Assembly: GCF_900142915.1 (NCBI RefSeq)
Contig: NZ_FRCM01000002.1
Coordinates: forward strand, 186,001-250,000
Length of the DNA: 64,000 nucleotides
Source: Mucilaginibacter sp. OK098
Lineage (GTDB): Bacteria > Bacteroidota > Bacteroidia > Sphingobacteriales > Sphingobacteriaceae
Direction: 5' to 3'
The position numbers were made by a program, and so were the translations under genes. This document shows, piece after piece, positions 8,624 through 15,126 of the stretch (within the stretch, counting starts at the first letter, position 1; the number at the start of each line of letters is the position of its first letter). The notes under the pieces are model-generated. The model made no database searches, was not told the DNA's origin, and was given only the letters and a program-made list of their open reading frames with translations.

Positions 8624-8720
8624 TGCTGCGATGTTATTTTTGGAATCAATAAGTATTGGCTATCACCGTACTATGCTTCTTTGATAAATGGCACCGGTGT
8701 TTAAACCCAATAATATTAAT

Positions 8721-8763
8721 TACGTCCCCGCAAGATCTTTTAAAAGATATATGCGGGGACGTA
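8721..8763 (+). terminator. Hairpin downstream of the small secreted gene
   Basis: TACGTCCCCGCA (8721-8732) pairs perfectly with TGCGGGGACGTA (8752-8763), and an inner ATCTTTTAAAAGAT can also fold. The T-tract is weak, so this may be an mRNA end-protecting hairpin instead of a terminator. The rest of 8624-8840 shows nothing else. Confidence 0.5.
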
Positions 8764-8840
8764 TTGTAAAAACAGGTTTTGTAACTAATTATTTGAAATA
8801 AAGTTACTTCATATAACTCCAAATAATAATTTCCCCTTTA

Positions 8841-9142
8841 GGCTACCGTGTACCCACATCTTTATAAATAGGATAGAAAGCCATTTGACTGACCCATAGG
8901 GTCTGCCCCTTTGTAGAATATGCACGAACACGATTTTTACCTCGTAGAGGTTACCCTTCTACGCCATAAAATTAATCAGCACAAGTAAACGCGGACTAAG
9001 GGTAGCCTCGATGAGGCAATATATTTGGTATTCTATCTTCCTACAAAGGGGTAGACCCTATGGGTCAAGCCTTTGTAAATACTATATCATTCTCTACAAC
9101 GATGCACCAACATCATAAAAAACTTGTGGGTACACGGTAGCC
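8841..9142. mobile_element. 302-bp nested fold-back (MITE-like) element
   Basis: The 18-bp perfect terminal inverted repeat GGCTACCGTGTACCCACA (8841-8858 / 9125-9142) encloses a second pair, 8891-8916 with 9041-9066 (25 of 26 match, around GACCCATAGGGTC), and a third pair, 8940-8958 with 8998-9016 (16 of 19). There is no open frame. It ends 10 bp before the stop codon of mtgA. No clear target duplication was found, and the pairing extends imperfectly into the flanks. Confidence 0.7.
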
Positions 9143-9152
9143 CGGTAGGGGG

Positions 9153-9914
9153 CTAAAACTCCAGCGGCCCCAGCCTTCGCATATTCTTCATTATCAAATA
9201 CTGCCTGTGCCTTAAATACCGTGTGGGGTGTGTTGCCGACCATTTTAGCGGACTTGGAAATATCACCGCAATAGCAGCTGCTTCATGATTGGTTAATTGA
9301 GATGCCGGTTTATTAAAGTATGCCTGCGATGCTGCCTCAACGCCATAAATACCATCGCCCATTTCAATTACATTAAGGTAAACTTCCATAATGCGCTTTT
9401 TACCCCAAAAAATTTCCATCAGCAACGTAAACCATGCTTCAAATCCTTTACGGATAATTGACCGGCCCGGCCAAAGGAAAACGTTCTTGGCGGTTTGTTG
9501 CGATATAGTGCTCCCCCCTATCAGTTTTTTACTGTTTGCATTTTTCTTAATGGCTTTTTCAATCGACTTAAAATCAAATCCGTGATTCTCTAAAAACGAC
9601 TGATCTTCAGCAGCCACAGCAGCACGTTTCATGGATGGTGCAATATTATCAAAGCTTTTCCATTGCTTATCTATTTTCCATTCCTTACCGTCAGCTTTAC
9701 GCTCAAAACCACGCTGGATCATAAGCCAGGTAACAGGCGGATTAACAAATCGGAATAGTATCACAAAGAAAAGGCTCCCTGCAACAAAAGCTATAAATAC
9801 CAGTTTTACAACCCGAAAGATCAGCCGCCACAGGCCGCCTTTAAAAAATCCTTTTGACCCTCCACTGGCTGATTTATTATTTGAAACGGACTTTTTGCTC
9901 CGGGTAGTTTTCAT
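9153..9914 (-). CDS. mtgA: Monofunctional biosynthetic peptidoglycan transglycosylase
   Basis: 253 aa, the usual size. A Lys/Ser-rich cytoplasmic N-terminus is followed by one membrane segment (LVFIAFVAGSLFFVILFRFV), then a GT51 domain with the catalytic AAEDQSFLENHGFD motif, GGSTISQQTAKN, the KKRIMEVYLNVIEMG block and YGVEAASQAYFNKPA. It polymerises lipid II into glycan strands at the periplasmic face. It appears to be transcribed alone; a MITE-like element lies directly downstream. Confidence 0.95.
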   Translation of the reverse strand: MKTTRSKKSVSNNKSASGGSKGFFKGGLWRLIFRVVKLVFIAFVAGSLFFVILFRFVNPPVTWLMIQRGFERKADGKEWKIDKQWKSFDNIAPSMKRAAVAAEDQSFLENHGFDFKSIEKAIKKNANSKKLIGGSTISQQTAKNVFLWPGRSIIRKGFEAWFTLLMEIFWGKKRIMEVYLNVIEMGDGIYGVEAASQAYFNKPASQLTNHEAAAIAVIFPSPLKWSATHPTRYLRHRQYLIMKNMRRLGPLEF

Positions 9915-9990
9915 TCTTTAAAAATAGAATTTTGATTTCGGAATTCGGATGTTCGATTTCGGAATTATTTAGCAGGTATTATATTCATTA

Positions 9991-10110
9991 TGTCATTGCG
10001 ATCCGCTGATTAGCGGAGGCAACCGCGAACTATACAGAGCAAATTGAAAGGTATAGAACTTGCATAGCGGTTGTGTAAAGTTCGCGGTTGCTTCGTTCCT
10101 CGCAATGACA
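9991..10110. repeat. TCATTGCGAGG-type palindromic repeat, copy 1
   Basis: The 120-bp element begins TGTCATTGCGA and ends TCGCAATGACA. Inner CGCGAACT and TTCGCGGTTGCTTCG blocks extend the inverted pairing. It shares an asymmetric core (GAACTATACAGAGC, GAAAGGT, AGAACTTGCAT) with the copies at 22443-22556 and 43171-43282. No coding capacity is seen. Confidence 0.8.
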
Positions 10111-10121
10111 AGATTTTTATC

Positions 10122-10157
10122 AACAAAAAAGGTGTCAAGCTTTCACTTAACACCTTT
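10122..10157 (-). terminator. Terminator of the rpsF-rpsR-rplI operon
   Basis: On the minus strand a 12-bp stem (AAAGGTGTTAAG with CTTGACACCTTT, one G-T pair) and a 6-nt loop are followed by a T-run. It lies 46 bp after the rplI stop. Confidence 0.85.
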
Positions 10158-10203
10158 AAATTATATTTTTCTAAATCCGAAATCGAAATTCCGAAATCCG
10201 AAA

Positions 10204-10647
10204 TTACTCAGCTACCACTTCAAAAGGAACCTGAACTTTAACCTCTTTGTGCAGGTTAACGTTAGCGATGTATTCGCCAACAAATTTTGGTTCTGTTTCA
10301 AAAGTAATGCGGCGGCGATCTACTTCAAAGCCTTCTTTCTTCAATGCATCAGCTACCTGGATGGTATTGATAGCACCAAATATTTTACCGGTTTCGCCAG
10401 CTTTAGCGCCGATAGTAAGTTTAACACCTTCTAAACGGGCAGCAATAGCATCAGCATCCTTACGGATCTTGTCTTGTTTAAACTGAGCCTGTTTAAGGTT
10501 TTCAGCTAAAACTTTACGGGCGCTTACTGTAGCTTGTATAGCATAACCTTTTGGGATAAGGTAGTTACGGCCATAACCTGGCTTTACTTTCACTACATCG
10601 TCTTTATCACCTAAGTGTTTTACGTCTTGTTTTAAAATAACTTCCAT
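10204..10647 (-). CDS. rplI: 50S ribosomal protein bL9
   Basis: 147 aa, normal length. The N-terminal domain starts MEVILKQDVKHLGDKDDVVKVKPGYGRNYLIPKG in short blocks (for example KPGYGRNYLIPKGYA), then comes the connecting helix, and the C-terminal domain has GKIFGAINTIQVADALK. It binds 23S rRNA near the L1 stalk. It is the third gene of the rpsF operon, 15 bp after rpsR, and has a strong SD, which is unusual in this phylum. Confidence 0.98.
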   Translation of the reverse strand: MEVILKQDVKHLGDKDDVVKVKPGYGRNYLIPKGYAIQATVSARKVLAENLKQAQFKQDKIRKDADAIAARLEGVKLTIGAKAGETGKIFGAINTIQVADALKKEGFEVDRRRITFETEPKFVGEYIANVNLHKEVKVQVPFEVVAE

Positions 10648-10653
10648 TTTTCT

Positions 10654-10660
10654 ACCTCCT
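10654..10660 (-). promoter_or_regulatory. Strong Shine-Dalgarno sequence before rplI
   Basis: On the minus strand AGGAGGT lies 6 nt upstream of the rplI ATG, in the short gap after the rpsR stop. Most genes in this window have no such sequence. Confidence 0.8.
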
Positions 10661-10662
10661 GA

Positions 10663-10926
10663 TTATTTTAATGAATCTGTAACATAAGGTAATAAACCGA
10701 TATGGCGAGCACGCTTAACAGCCTGAGCCACTTTACGCTGAAACTTTAATGAAGTTCCGGTTAAACGGCGTGGTAATACTTTACCCTGGTCGTTAACAAA
10801 CTTTAATAAAAAGTTAGCGTCTTTGTAATCAATATACTTGATCCCGTTCTTTTTAAAACGGCAGTATTTTTTACGTGTGTCCTCTACTTTAGGGGCAGTA
10901 ACGTATTTAATCTGGTCATTTGCCAT
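10663..10926 (-). CDS. rpsR: 30S ribosomal protein bS18
   Basis: 87 aa. The conserved KKYCRFKKNGIKYIDYKD, the GKVLPRRLTGTS segment and KRARHIGLLPYV identify bS18. Its ATG overlaps the rpsF stop by one base (TAATG). In Bacteroidota ribosomes bS18, with bS6 and bS21, is known to cover the anti-SD of 16S rRNA; the strong SD in front of this gene fits autogenous control. Confidence 0.98.
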   Translation of the reverse strand: MANDQIKYVTAPKVEDTRKKYCRFKKNGIKYIDYKDANFLLKFVNDQGKVLPRRLTGTSLKFQRKVAQAVKRARHIGLLPYVTDSLK

Positions 10927-11288
10927 TAGTGTGCTGCCTCCTCTGTTTTAGGTTTTTTGTTGAAAGCACCACTGCGTTTCTTGTCATTGTAAGCAATGGC
11001 ATGTTTATCTAAAGCAATGGTAAGGAAACGTAACACGCGCTCGTCACGACGTAGTTCAACTTCCAATTTGTTAATTAAATCACCTGGAGCCTTAAATTCA
11101 GTTAAGTGATAGTACCCTGTAGTCTTCTTTTGAATAGGGTACGCTAATTTTCTCAAACCCCAATTATCCTCCTGGACAATTTCGGCTCCGTTATCAGTAA
11201 GAATTTTGCTGTATTTGGCAATAGCCTCTGCAGCAACATCTACTGTTAACAACGGGGTTAGAACGATCACAATTTCGTACTGTTGCAT
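10926..11288 (-). CDS. rpsF: 30S ribosomal protein bS6
   Basis: 120 aa. The start MQQYEIVIVLTPLL and the EDNWGLRKLAYPIQKKTTGYYHL and ELRRDERVLRFLTI blocks (each quoted in part) are diagnostic; the C-terminal tail is Lys-rich. It is the first gene of the operon and, unlike the next two genes, has no SD. The -7 element TACATTTG lies at 11334-11341, and a small CCCG-UAAUAG-CGGG hairpin would form near the 5' end of the mRNA. Confidence 0.97.
   Translation of the reverse strand: MQQYEIVIVLTPLLTVDVAAEAIAKYSKILTDNGAEIVQEDNWGLRKLAYPIQKKTTGYYHLTEFKAPGDLINKLEVELRRDERVLRFLTIALDKHAIAYNDKKRSGAFNKKPKTEEAAH
10937..10943 (-). promoter_or_regulatory. Strong Shine-Dalgarno sequence before rpsR
   Basis: On the minus strand GAGGAGG, inside the last codons of rpsF, lies 10 nt upstream of the rpsR ATG. 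Strong SDs upstream of the bS18 or bS21 gene have been reported for Bacteroidota classes and proposed to serve autoregulation. Confidence 0.8.
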
Positions 11289-11333
11289 TGTTATACTTTG
11301 ATTTTAAATAATTTACCCGCTATTACGGGGCTG

Positions 11334-11341
11334 CAAATGTA
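11334..11341 (-). promoter_or_regulatory. -7 promoter element of the rpsF operon
   Basis: The minus-strand sequence TACATTTG fits TAnnTTTG. The predicted mRNA start is about 45 nt upstream of the rpsF ATG. No -33 TTTG is present at ideal spacing; the nearest one is 24 bp away. Confidence 0.45.
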
Positions 11342-11467
11342 CACATTATTACACATCTTTTCACACAAATTTCACATTTTTTCACACCGGCGACAGAAAA
11401 TACAATGACCAGGTTAAAAGGCGCGGTATTTACTGGCAGATCAGCAATTTATACTTAATTTTGAGCC

Positions 11468-11704
11468 ATGATATTACCAGGAACTGAAAAAGAAAAAATT
11501 GTTCATACCATTAGTACCGATGATACCTATACAGAATTTTCACCCGGTGGGGATGATGATTCAGATGGGGATGATTGGGATGACGAAGACGATGAAAATT
11601 TTGACGACATGGCCGATGATGAAAATAACCTGCACGATATTATTGTTGAGGAGGATCTTGAAGATCCTAATGATGATGATCACCTGCCTGACGATGATTT
11701 TTAA
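11468..11704 (+). CDS. Very acidic small protein
   Basis: 78 aa, more than 40 percent Asp and Glu, with runs such as GGDDDSDGDDWDDEDDENF. The first 25 residues are ordinary, the rest is almost certainly disordered. No function is known; cation binding or nucleic-acid mimicry are only guesses. TAATTTTG (11456-11463) ends 4 nt before the ATG. The stop overlaps that of the convergent gene through a shared TTAA. Confidence 0.6.
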   Translation: MILPGTEKEKIVHTISTDDTYTEFSPGGDDDSDGDDWDDEDDENFDDMADDENNLHDIIVEEDLEDPNDDDHLPDDDF

Positions 11705-12015
11705 GCTGCGAGATCATTATAAATATCCCGCTCCATTGTAATATTTAATTTAGTAAGCAGTTCAGCAGGATTGAAGCCAATACGCTGATATTCTGCCTGT
11801 ACAGCTGCTTTAGCCCTGGCAAGCACTTCGGCGTTTTGCCATATGGCAATGGTTATTAGCACAGTGTTTCCGGTTTCATCTGTCCGCTGATAAATTGAAT
11901 CTTCAATAAAGCCTTCAAGTTTTTTTATAAAGTTCCTGTTATAATTGAGCCTGTCTGTGAATTCTGTCCCTGTATTTGCAGGGATCAGGAATTTATCAAT
12001 AAATATTTGTTTCAT
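11701..12015 (-). CDS. Antibiotic biosynthesis monooxygenase-like (ABM fold) protein
   Basis: 104 aa from the ATG at 12015; an extension to 12054 is possible but not typical. The pattern MKQIFIDKFLIP, a Phe/Arg-rich helix, LEGFIEDSIYQ and VLITIAIWQNAEVLARA is typical of the dimeric alpha-beta ABM fold. Members include heme degraders and quinol monooxygenases; many have no known activity. The role is undetermined here. Confidence 0.65.
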   Translation of the reverse strand: MKQIFIDKFLIPANTGTEFTDRLNYNRNFIKKLEGFIEDSIYQRTDETGNTVLITIAIWQNAEVLARAKAAVQAEYQRIGFNPAELLTKLNITMERDIYNDLAA

Positions 12016-12237
12016 GATTTTTTGTGTTAGATCCTGTTGAAATTTATTTCTCAAAATTCCGGATAAACACGGTTCAATGCTTGTAAAAAATCATTGATTT
12101 AATTTTTCGGTCTTCATCTTAAACCCAAAAAAATTAGCGCATAAAATACTTGTATCATTGACATATATTTATTTATATTGCAATACCAATTATATTGCAA
12201 CTTAATATAAGTACTAACTGTACAACAAAACCTTATC

Positions 12238-12405
12238 ATGAAAAATAGTCTCTCGCAGGTTTTAACCCGTTTTGCAAGCAAAATTGATCTACTTATTACC
12301 AGTAATGGTATCAATGATGGATTAGATACACATCCTGATCATCTCAAAGCGCAGCACTTTATTACCGGGTGCAACCTCCCAAAAACTATAAACCGGAAGA
12401 TATAA
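12238..12405 (+). CDS. Possible 55-aa peptide upstream of the GG-leader genes
   Basis: The frame begins MKNSLSQVLTRFASKIDLL and ends in NLPKTINRKI. It has a plausible amphipathic N-terminus but no GG site and no recognised homology. It is 13 bp upstream of the first copy of the duplicated leader and is absent before the second copy. It may be a real short gene or a degenerate relic; the surrounding DNA (12016-12418) shows no other feature. Confidence 0.3.
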   Translation: MKNSLSQVLTRFASKIDLLITSNGINDGLDTHPDHLKAQHFITGCNLPKTINRKI

Positions 12406-12418
12406 AATATTTATATAA

Positions 12419-12520
12419 AGCAAAGAAATTGTCTCGAGAACAATAAGTTGCCTGCCTTCGGTAAAACAGGATAGGGAAAAGCCGCAACCCGATAATAGAG
12501 GCGAATTTAAACATATTATC
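12419..12520 (+). promoter_or_regulatory. Duplicated 5' leader, copy 1 (candidate structured RNA)
   Basis: The 102 bp before the first GG-leader gene are nearly identical to 13088-13190: one substitution in the hairpin loop region, one base change at the start codon edge and a one-base indel. GTTGC (12447-12451) can pair with GCAAC (12484-12488), enclosing CCTG/CAGG (12451-12454 / 12467-12470). A TCTCGAGA palindrome lies upstream. No known riboswitch class is recognised. Confidence 0.5.
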
Positions 12521-12778
12521 ATGAAAAAATTAAAGCTCGAAGCGCTCCAAATGAGCGCTGGAGGAAAGCTTACGAGGGAACAGCTCAGGAATGTGGTTGG
12601 AGGAAGCGTAGGAATTTATTGTCTAATTGACCTTGATTGTGGAGCTGGTGCTCCTACATTGTACAAATGCGTGAATAATTTGTGTGCTGCGACTGGTACC
12701 GGTCCGGGTCATTGTTACAGCGACAGTGATTGTACACGAATTGGCTCCTGGTGCAACCAATACGGTGTTTGTACTTAA
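12521..12778 (+). CDS. Cys-rich GG-leader peptide precursor 1
   Basis: 85 aa. The leader (MKKLKLEALQMSAGG, KLTREQLRNVVGG) ends in a double Gly at residues 27-28, as in Bacteroidetes bacteriocin-like precursors (TIGR04149-type) cleaved by C39 peptidase transporters. The 57-residue core has eight Cys in the order C-x5-C-x9-C-x4-C-x9-C-x5-C-x6-C-x5-C, which is two copies of a C..D(x)DC....C....C module, so four disulfides are likely. The leader is far better conserved with the second copy than the core is. A two-domain glycosyltransferase follows the pair. No transporter gene is nearby. Confidence 0.75.
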   Translation: MKKLKLEALQMSAGGKLTREQLRNVVGGSVGIYCLIDLDCGAGAPTLYKCVNNLCAATGTGPGHCYSDSDCTRIGSWCNQYGVCT

Positions 12779-12860
12779 TTTATAATTAACTATTTCGTGC
12801 CATCCAGGCCGGCATTTAACAAACTGCTGCGTTCTGGTTTAAATTAATGGTTCTGTTACC

Positions 12861-12968
12861 AATGTCATTAACTTAAGCGGCGGACGAAATGAACAAAGCT
12901 TCGTATTGATCAGTGGCAGTCGTTCTTTTATTTCGTTTATTTCTCTTAACGCTAAAGTTAATGACATT
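12861..12968. repeat. Fold-back repeat after peptide 1
   Basis: AATGTCATTAACTT (12861-12874) and its perfect complement (12955-12968) bound a 108-bp element. It shares its ends with the 253-bp element at 1308 and its interior (CAAAG, TATTGATCAG) with 13518-13626. Confidence 0.7.
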
Positions 12969-13087
12969 TATTTTCTCTTTATGGTTATTCAGTTCATCTG
13001 GTACGAGTTAGATCGGTACAACCCGGTGTTGTCACCGATATACAATACGAAAAAAATTAGTTGCAGCGCAATCCAGGCGGTTAAAAT

Positions 13088-13190
13088 AGCAAAGAAATTG
13101 TCTCGAGAACAATAAGTTGCCTGTCTTCGGTAAAACAGGATAGGGAAAAGCCGCAACCCGATAATAGAGGCACAATTTAAACATATTATT
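13088..13190 (+). promoter_or_regulatory. Duplicated 5' leader, copy 2
   Basis: This is the second copy of the leader at 12419, 669 bp away. The C-to-T difference here makes the inner hairpin a perfect 5-bp stem (CCTGT/ACAGG). The outer GTTGC/GCAAC pairing is kept. Confidence 0.5.
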
Positions 13191-13439
13191 ATGAAAAAAT
13201 TAAAGCTCGAAGTGCTCCCAATCAGCGCTGGAGGAAGGCTTACAAGAGCACAGCTCAGAAATGTGATTGGGGGAAGCATAGGCACCCATTGCAGTTATGA
13301 CATTGATTGCGGTAATACTCAATTTTACTATTGTAACAATCAAATATGTGCCTCTACCGGTACCCAGGTTCAATGCTACAGTAATAGTGATTGCACACGG
13401 CCCGGCTCATATTGCACAATATATAGAACTTGTTCTTAA
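13191..13439 (+). CDS. Cys-rich GG-leader peptide precursor 2
   Basis: 82 aa and a paralog of the gene at 12521. The leader (MKKLKLEVLPISAGG, RLTRAQLRNVIGG) again ends at Gly27-Gly28. The 54-residue core also has eight Cys (C-x5-C-x7-C-x4-C-x8-C-x5-C-x6-C-x5-C), with CYSNSDCTRPGSYC closely matching the other peptide, while the rest has diverged. A conserved leader with a variable core is typical of secreted bacteriocin-like or RiPP precursors. The product is probably exported and disulfide-bonded; its activity is unknown. Confidence 0.75.
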   Translation: MKKLKLEVLPISAGGRLTRAQLRNVIGGSIGTHCSYDIDCGNTQFYYCNNQICASTGTQVQCYSNSDCTRPGSYCTIYRTCS

Positions 13440-13517
13440 TGCCAATTTTAACCGTTTTATTATCCTGACACGCGTTCTGAAAATGCATAAGTCAAGCTAA
13501 TTAATGGTTTTGTTACG

Positions 13518-13626
13518 AATGTCGTTAACTTGGGTGGACAGGGATATGGGCAAAGTTTTGTATTGATCAGCAATTATTGATTTTTAATTTTTGTTTATCT
13601 CGCTTAAAACTACGGTTAATGACATT
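13518..13626. repeat. Fold-back repeat after peptide 2
   Basis: AATGTCGTTAAC (13518-13529) is inverted against GTTAATGACATT (13615-13626) with one mismatch. The interior resembles 12861-12968, showing that the whole leader-peptide-repeat unit was duplicated. Confidence 0.65.
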
Positions 13627-13711
13627 TATTTCTTCGCTAGTATCATTGGCTATTTTAATTTAAATAGCCTAATGCAATCATTTTTTAAGTTATTAATGCT
13701 AAACCCATAAA

Positions 13712-15073
13712 ATGACCAGTCAGATACCTATCCCCACTTTTATTATTAACCTGAAAAGCAGACCCGACCGTAAAGAACATATACAATATGAATTTGCAGG
13801 AAGAGATGAATTTGTGATACAGGTTATTGAACCTATTACACATCAGTATCCAGTTATTAGTTTATGGAATACGATTAAATATGTCGTTTCAGCGGCAACA
13901 AATAACAATGACGATTATGTACTAATCTGTGAAGACGACCACATTTTTACACCACAATATTCCTCCGAAGCGCTGAGGGATGCGATTACCGAAGCTGATG
14001 AACTGCAGGCGGATGTACTCTCGGGTGGGATCAGTTCGTTAAAAGGCGGTCTGCAGATGTCGGAAAAATTGTTCTGGATGGAGGAATTTTCCGGAACCCA
14101 GTTTATAGTTATATTCAGGAGATTCTTTCAAAAGATTTTGGATGCCGATTTTAATGTAAGTGATACCGCAGACTATAAAATTGCGGCGCTGACGGACAAT
14201 AAATACTTTGTTTTTCCTTTTTTTTCAACCCAGAAAAGCTTTGGTTATTCAGACGTAACACCCAGGAATAATACCCAGGTTAAAGTAGAAAACTTATTCA
14301 GGGATACCGCAGTCAACGTACGCATATTAAAAGAGACAGCCACGTTTTATGAATTTAGAAATAAGGAAACGCAATTATTAGCTCCTGTTGAACTGGCTGA
14401 AAATATCAGCATTCCTACCTATGTAATTAACCTTCCGGAACGAACTGAACGAAAAGCACACATCATAAGCCAGTTTAAAGGCAGGCCTGAGTTTGATGTA
14501 ACAATTGTAGAAGCCTGCAAGCATGAAATCGGGGCTGTCGGCTTGTGGCATAGTGTTAGAAAAGTAGTTCAAATGGCTATTGACAACGACGATGACGTAA
14601 TTATTATTTGTGAAGATGACCATTGCTTTACTGCTGATTATTCAAAAGATTATTTGTTAAAAAATATTTTGGAAGCGCACCGGCAGGATGTTGAATATAT
14701 GTCGGGCGGTACCAGTTATTTCAACTTTGCTATACCCGTTAGTTCAAACCGTTTTTGGGTGGATACCTGCCTGGCCACGCAATTTGTGGTACTTTATAAA
14801 AAAACATTCGAAAGTGTTCTTAGGGAACCATTTGACGATAGTGTTGTTGCTGATATTTTACTATCCCGGATAATCTCAAATAAAATGATCTTGTCGCCTC
14901 CAGTTTCGGTACAGCAAAATTTCGGCTATTCAGATGTAAGCGCCATCCATAATAAAAACACTAACCTGGTTGATGAAATGTTTTCCCGGTGTAATGCACG
15001 GCTTGCCCAATTGAAAGAGGTAATGGCAAAGCGCCGGTTGGGTGACAAAAAAATAGTAGGAGTATGTAAATAG
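13712..15073 (+). CDS. Two-domain GT25-like glycosyltransferase
   Basis: 453 aa made of two homologous halves (about residues 5-222 and 230-440). Each half has PT(F/Y)xINLxxRxxRKxHI at its start, LWxxxxxVVxxA, then (V/I)xICEDDHxFTxxYS with the acidic EDD typical of GT-A metal sites, a SGG turn, TQF(I/V)V and FGYSDV near its end. The opening motif and EDD resemble glycosyltransferase family 25. There is no signal peptide, so it acts in the cytoplasm. It lies 273 bp after peptide 2 in the same direction. Modification of the peptides by sugar transfer (glycocin-like) is a reasonable but unproven reading; LPS or glycan work is the alternative. Confidence 0.65.
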   Translation: MTSQIPIPTFIINLKSRPDRKEHIQYEFAGRDEFVIQVIEPITHQYPVISLWNTIKYVVSAATNNNDDYVLICEDDHIFTPQYSSEALRDAITEADELQADVLSGGISSLKGGLQMSEKLFWMEEFSGTQFIVIFRRFFQKILDADFNVSDTADYKIAALTDNKYFVFPFFSTQKSFGYSDVTPRNNTQVKVENLFRDTAVNVRILKETATFYEFRNKETQLLAPVELAENISIPTYVINLPERTERKAHIISQFKGRPEFDVTIVEACKHEIGAVGLWHSVRKVVQMAIDNDDDVIIICEDDHCFTADYSKDYLLKNILEAHRQDVEYMSGGTSYFNFAIPVSSNRFWVDTCLATQFVVLYKKTFESVLREPFDDSVVADILLSRIISNKMILSPPVSVQQNFGYSDVSAIHNKNTNLVDEMFSRCNARLAQLKEVMAKRRLGDKKIVGVCK

Positions 15074-15126
15074 CCGGTAATATGATGTCCTTTTCAAACG
15101 CCCGGTGATATTAACATTCATTTGAT

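Larger units (their letters stand above)
9930..10206. repeat. Inverted pair of CCGAAAT-type arrays flanking a MITE and a terminator
   Basis: The left arm (about 9930-9967, GATTTCGGAATTCGG units) and right arm (about 10170-10206, CCGAAATCGAAATTCCG units) are inverted relative to each other. The right arm runs into the stop codon of rplI. A TCATTGCGAGG-type element and the operon terminator lie between the arms. Confidence 0.55.

Noticed and set aside
11499..11741. Met/Ile-rich 80-aa frame
   Set aside because: It is a +1 shadow of the acidic protein gene produced by GAT-rich codons.
12322..12522. 66-aa minus-strand frame
   Set aside because: It is antisense to the duplicated peptide leader and is not preserved in the second copy.
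12906..13115. 69-aa plus-strand frame between the two peptide genes
   Set aside because: It starts within the fold-back repeat and ends in the second leader; there is no GG site and no counterpart after peptide 2.
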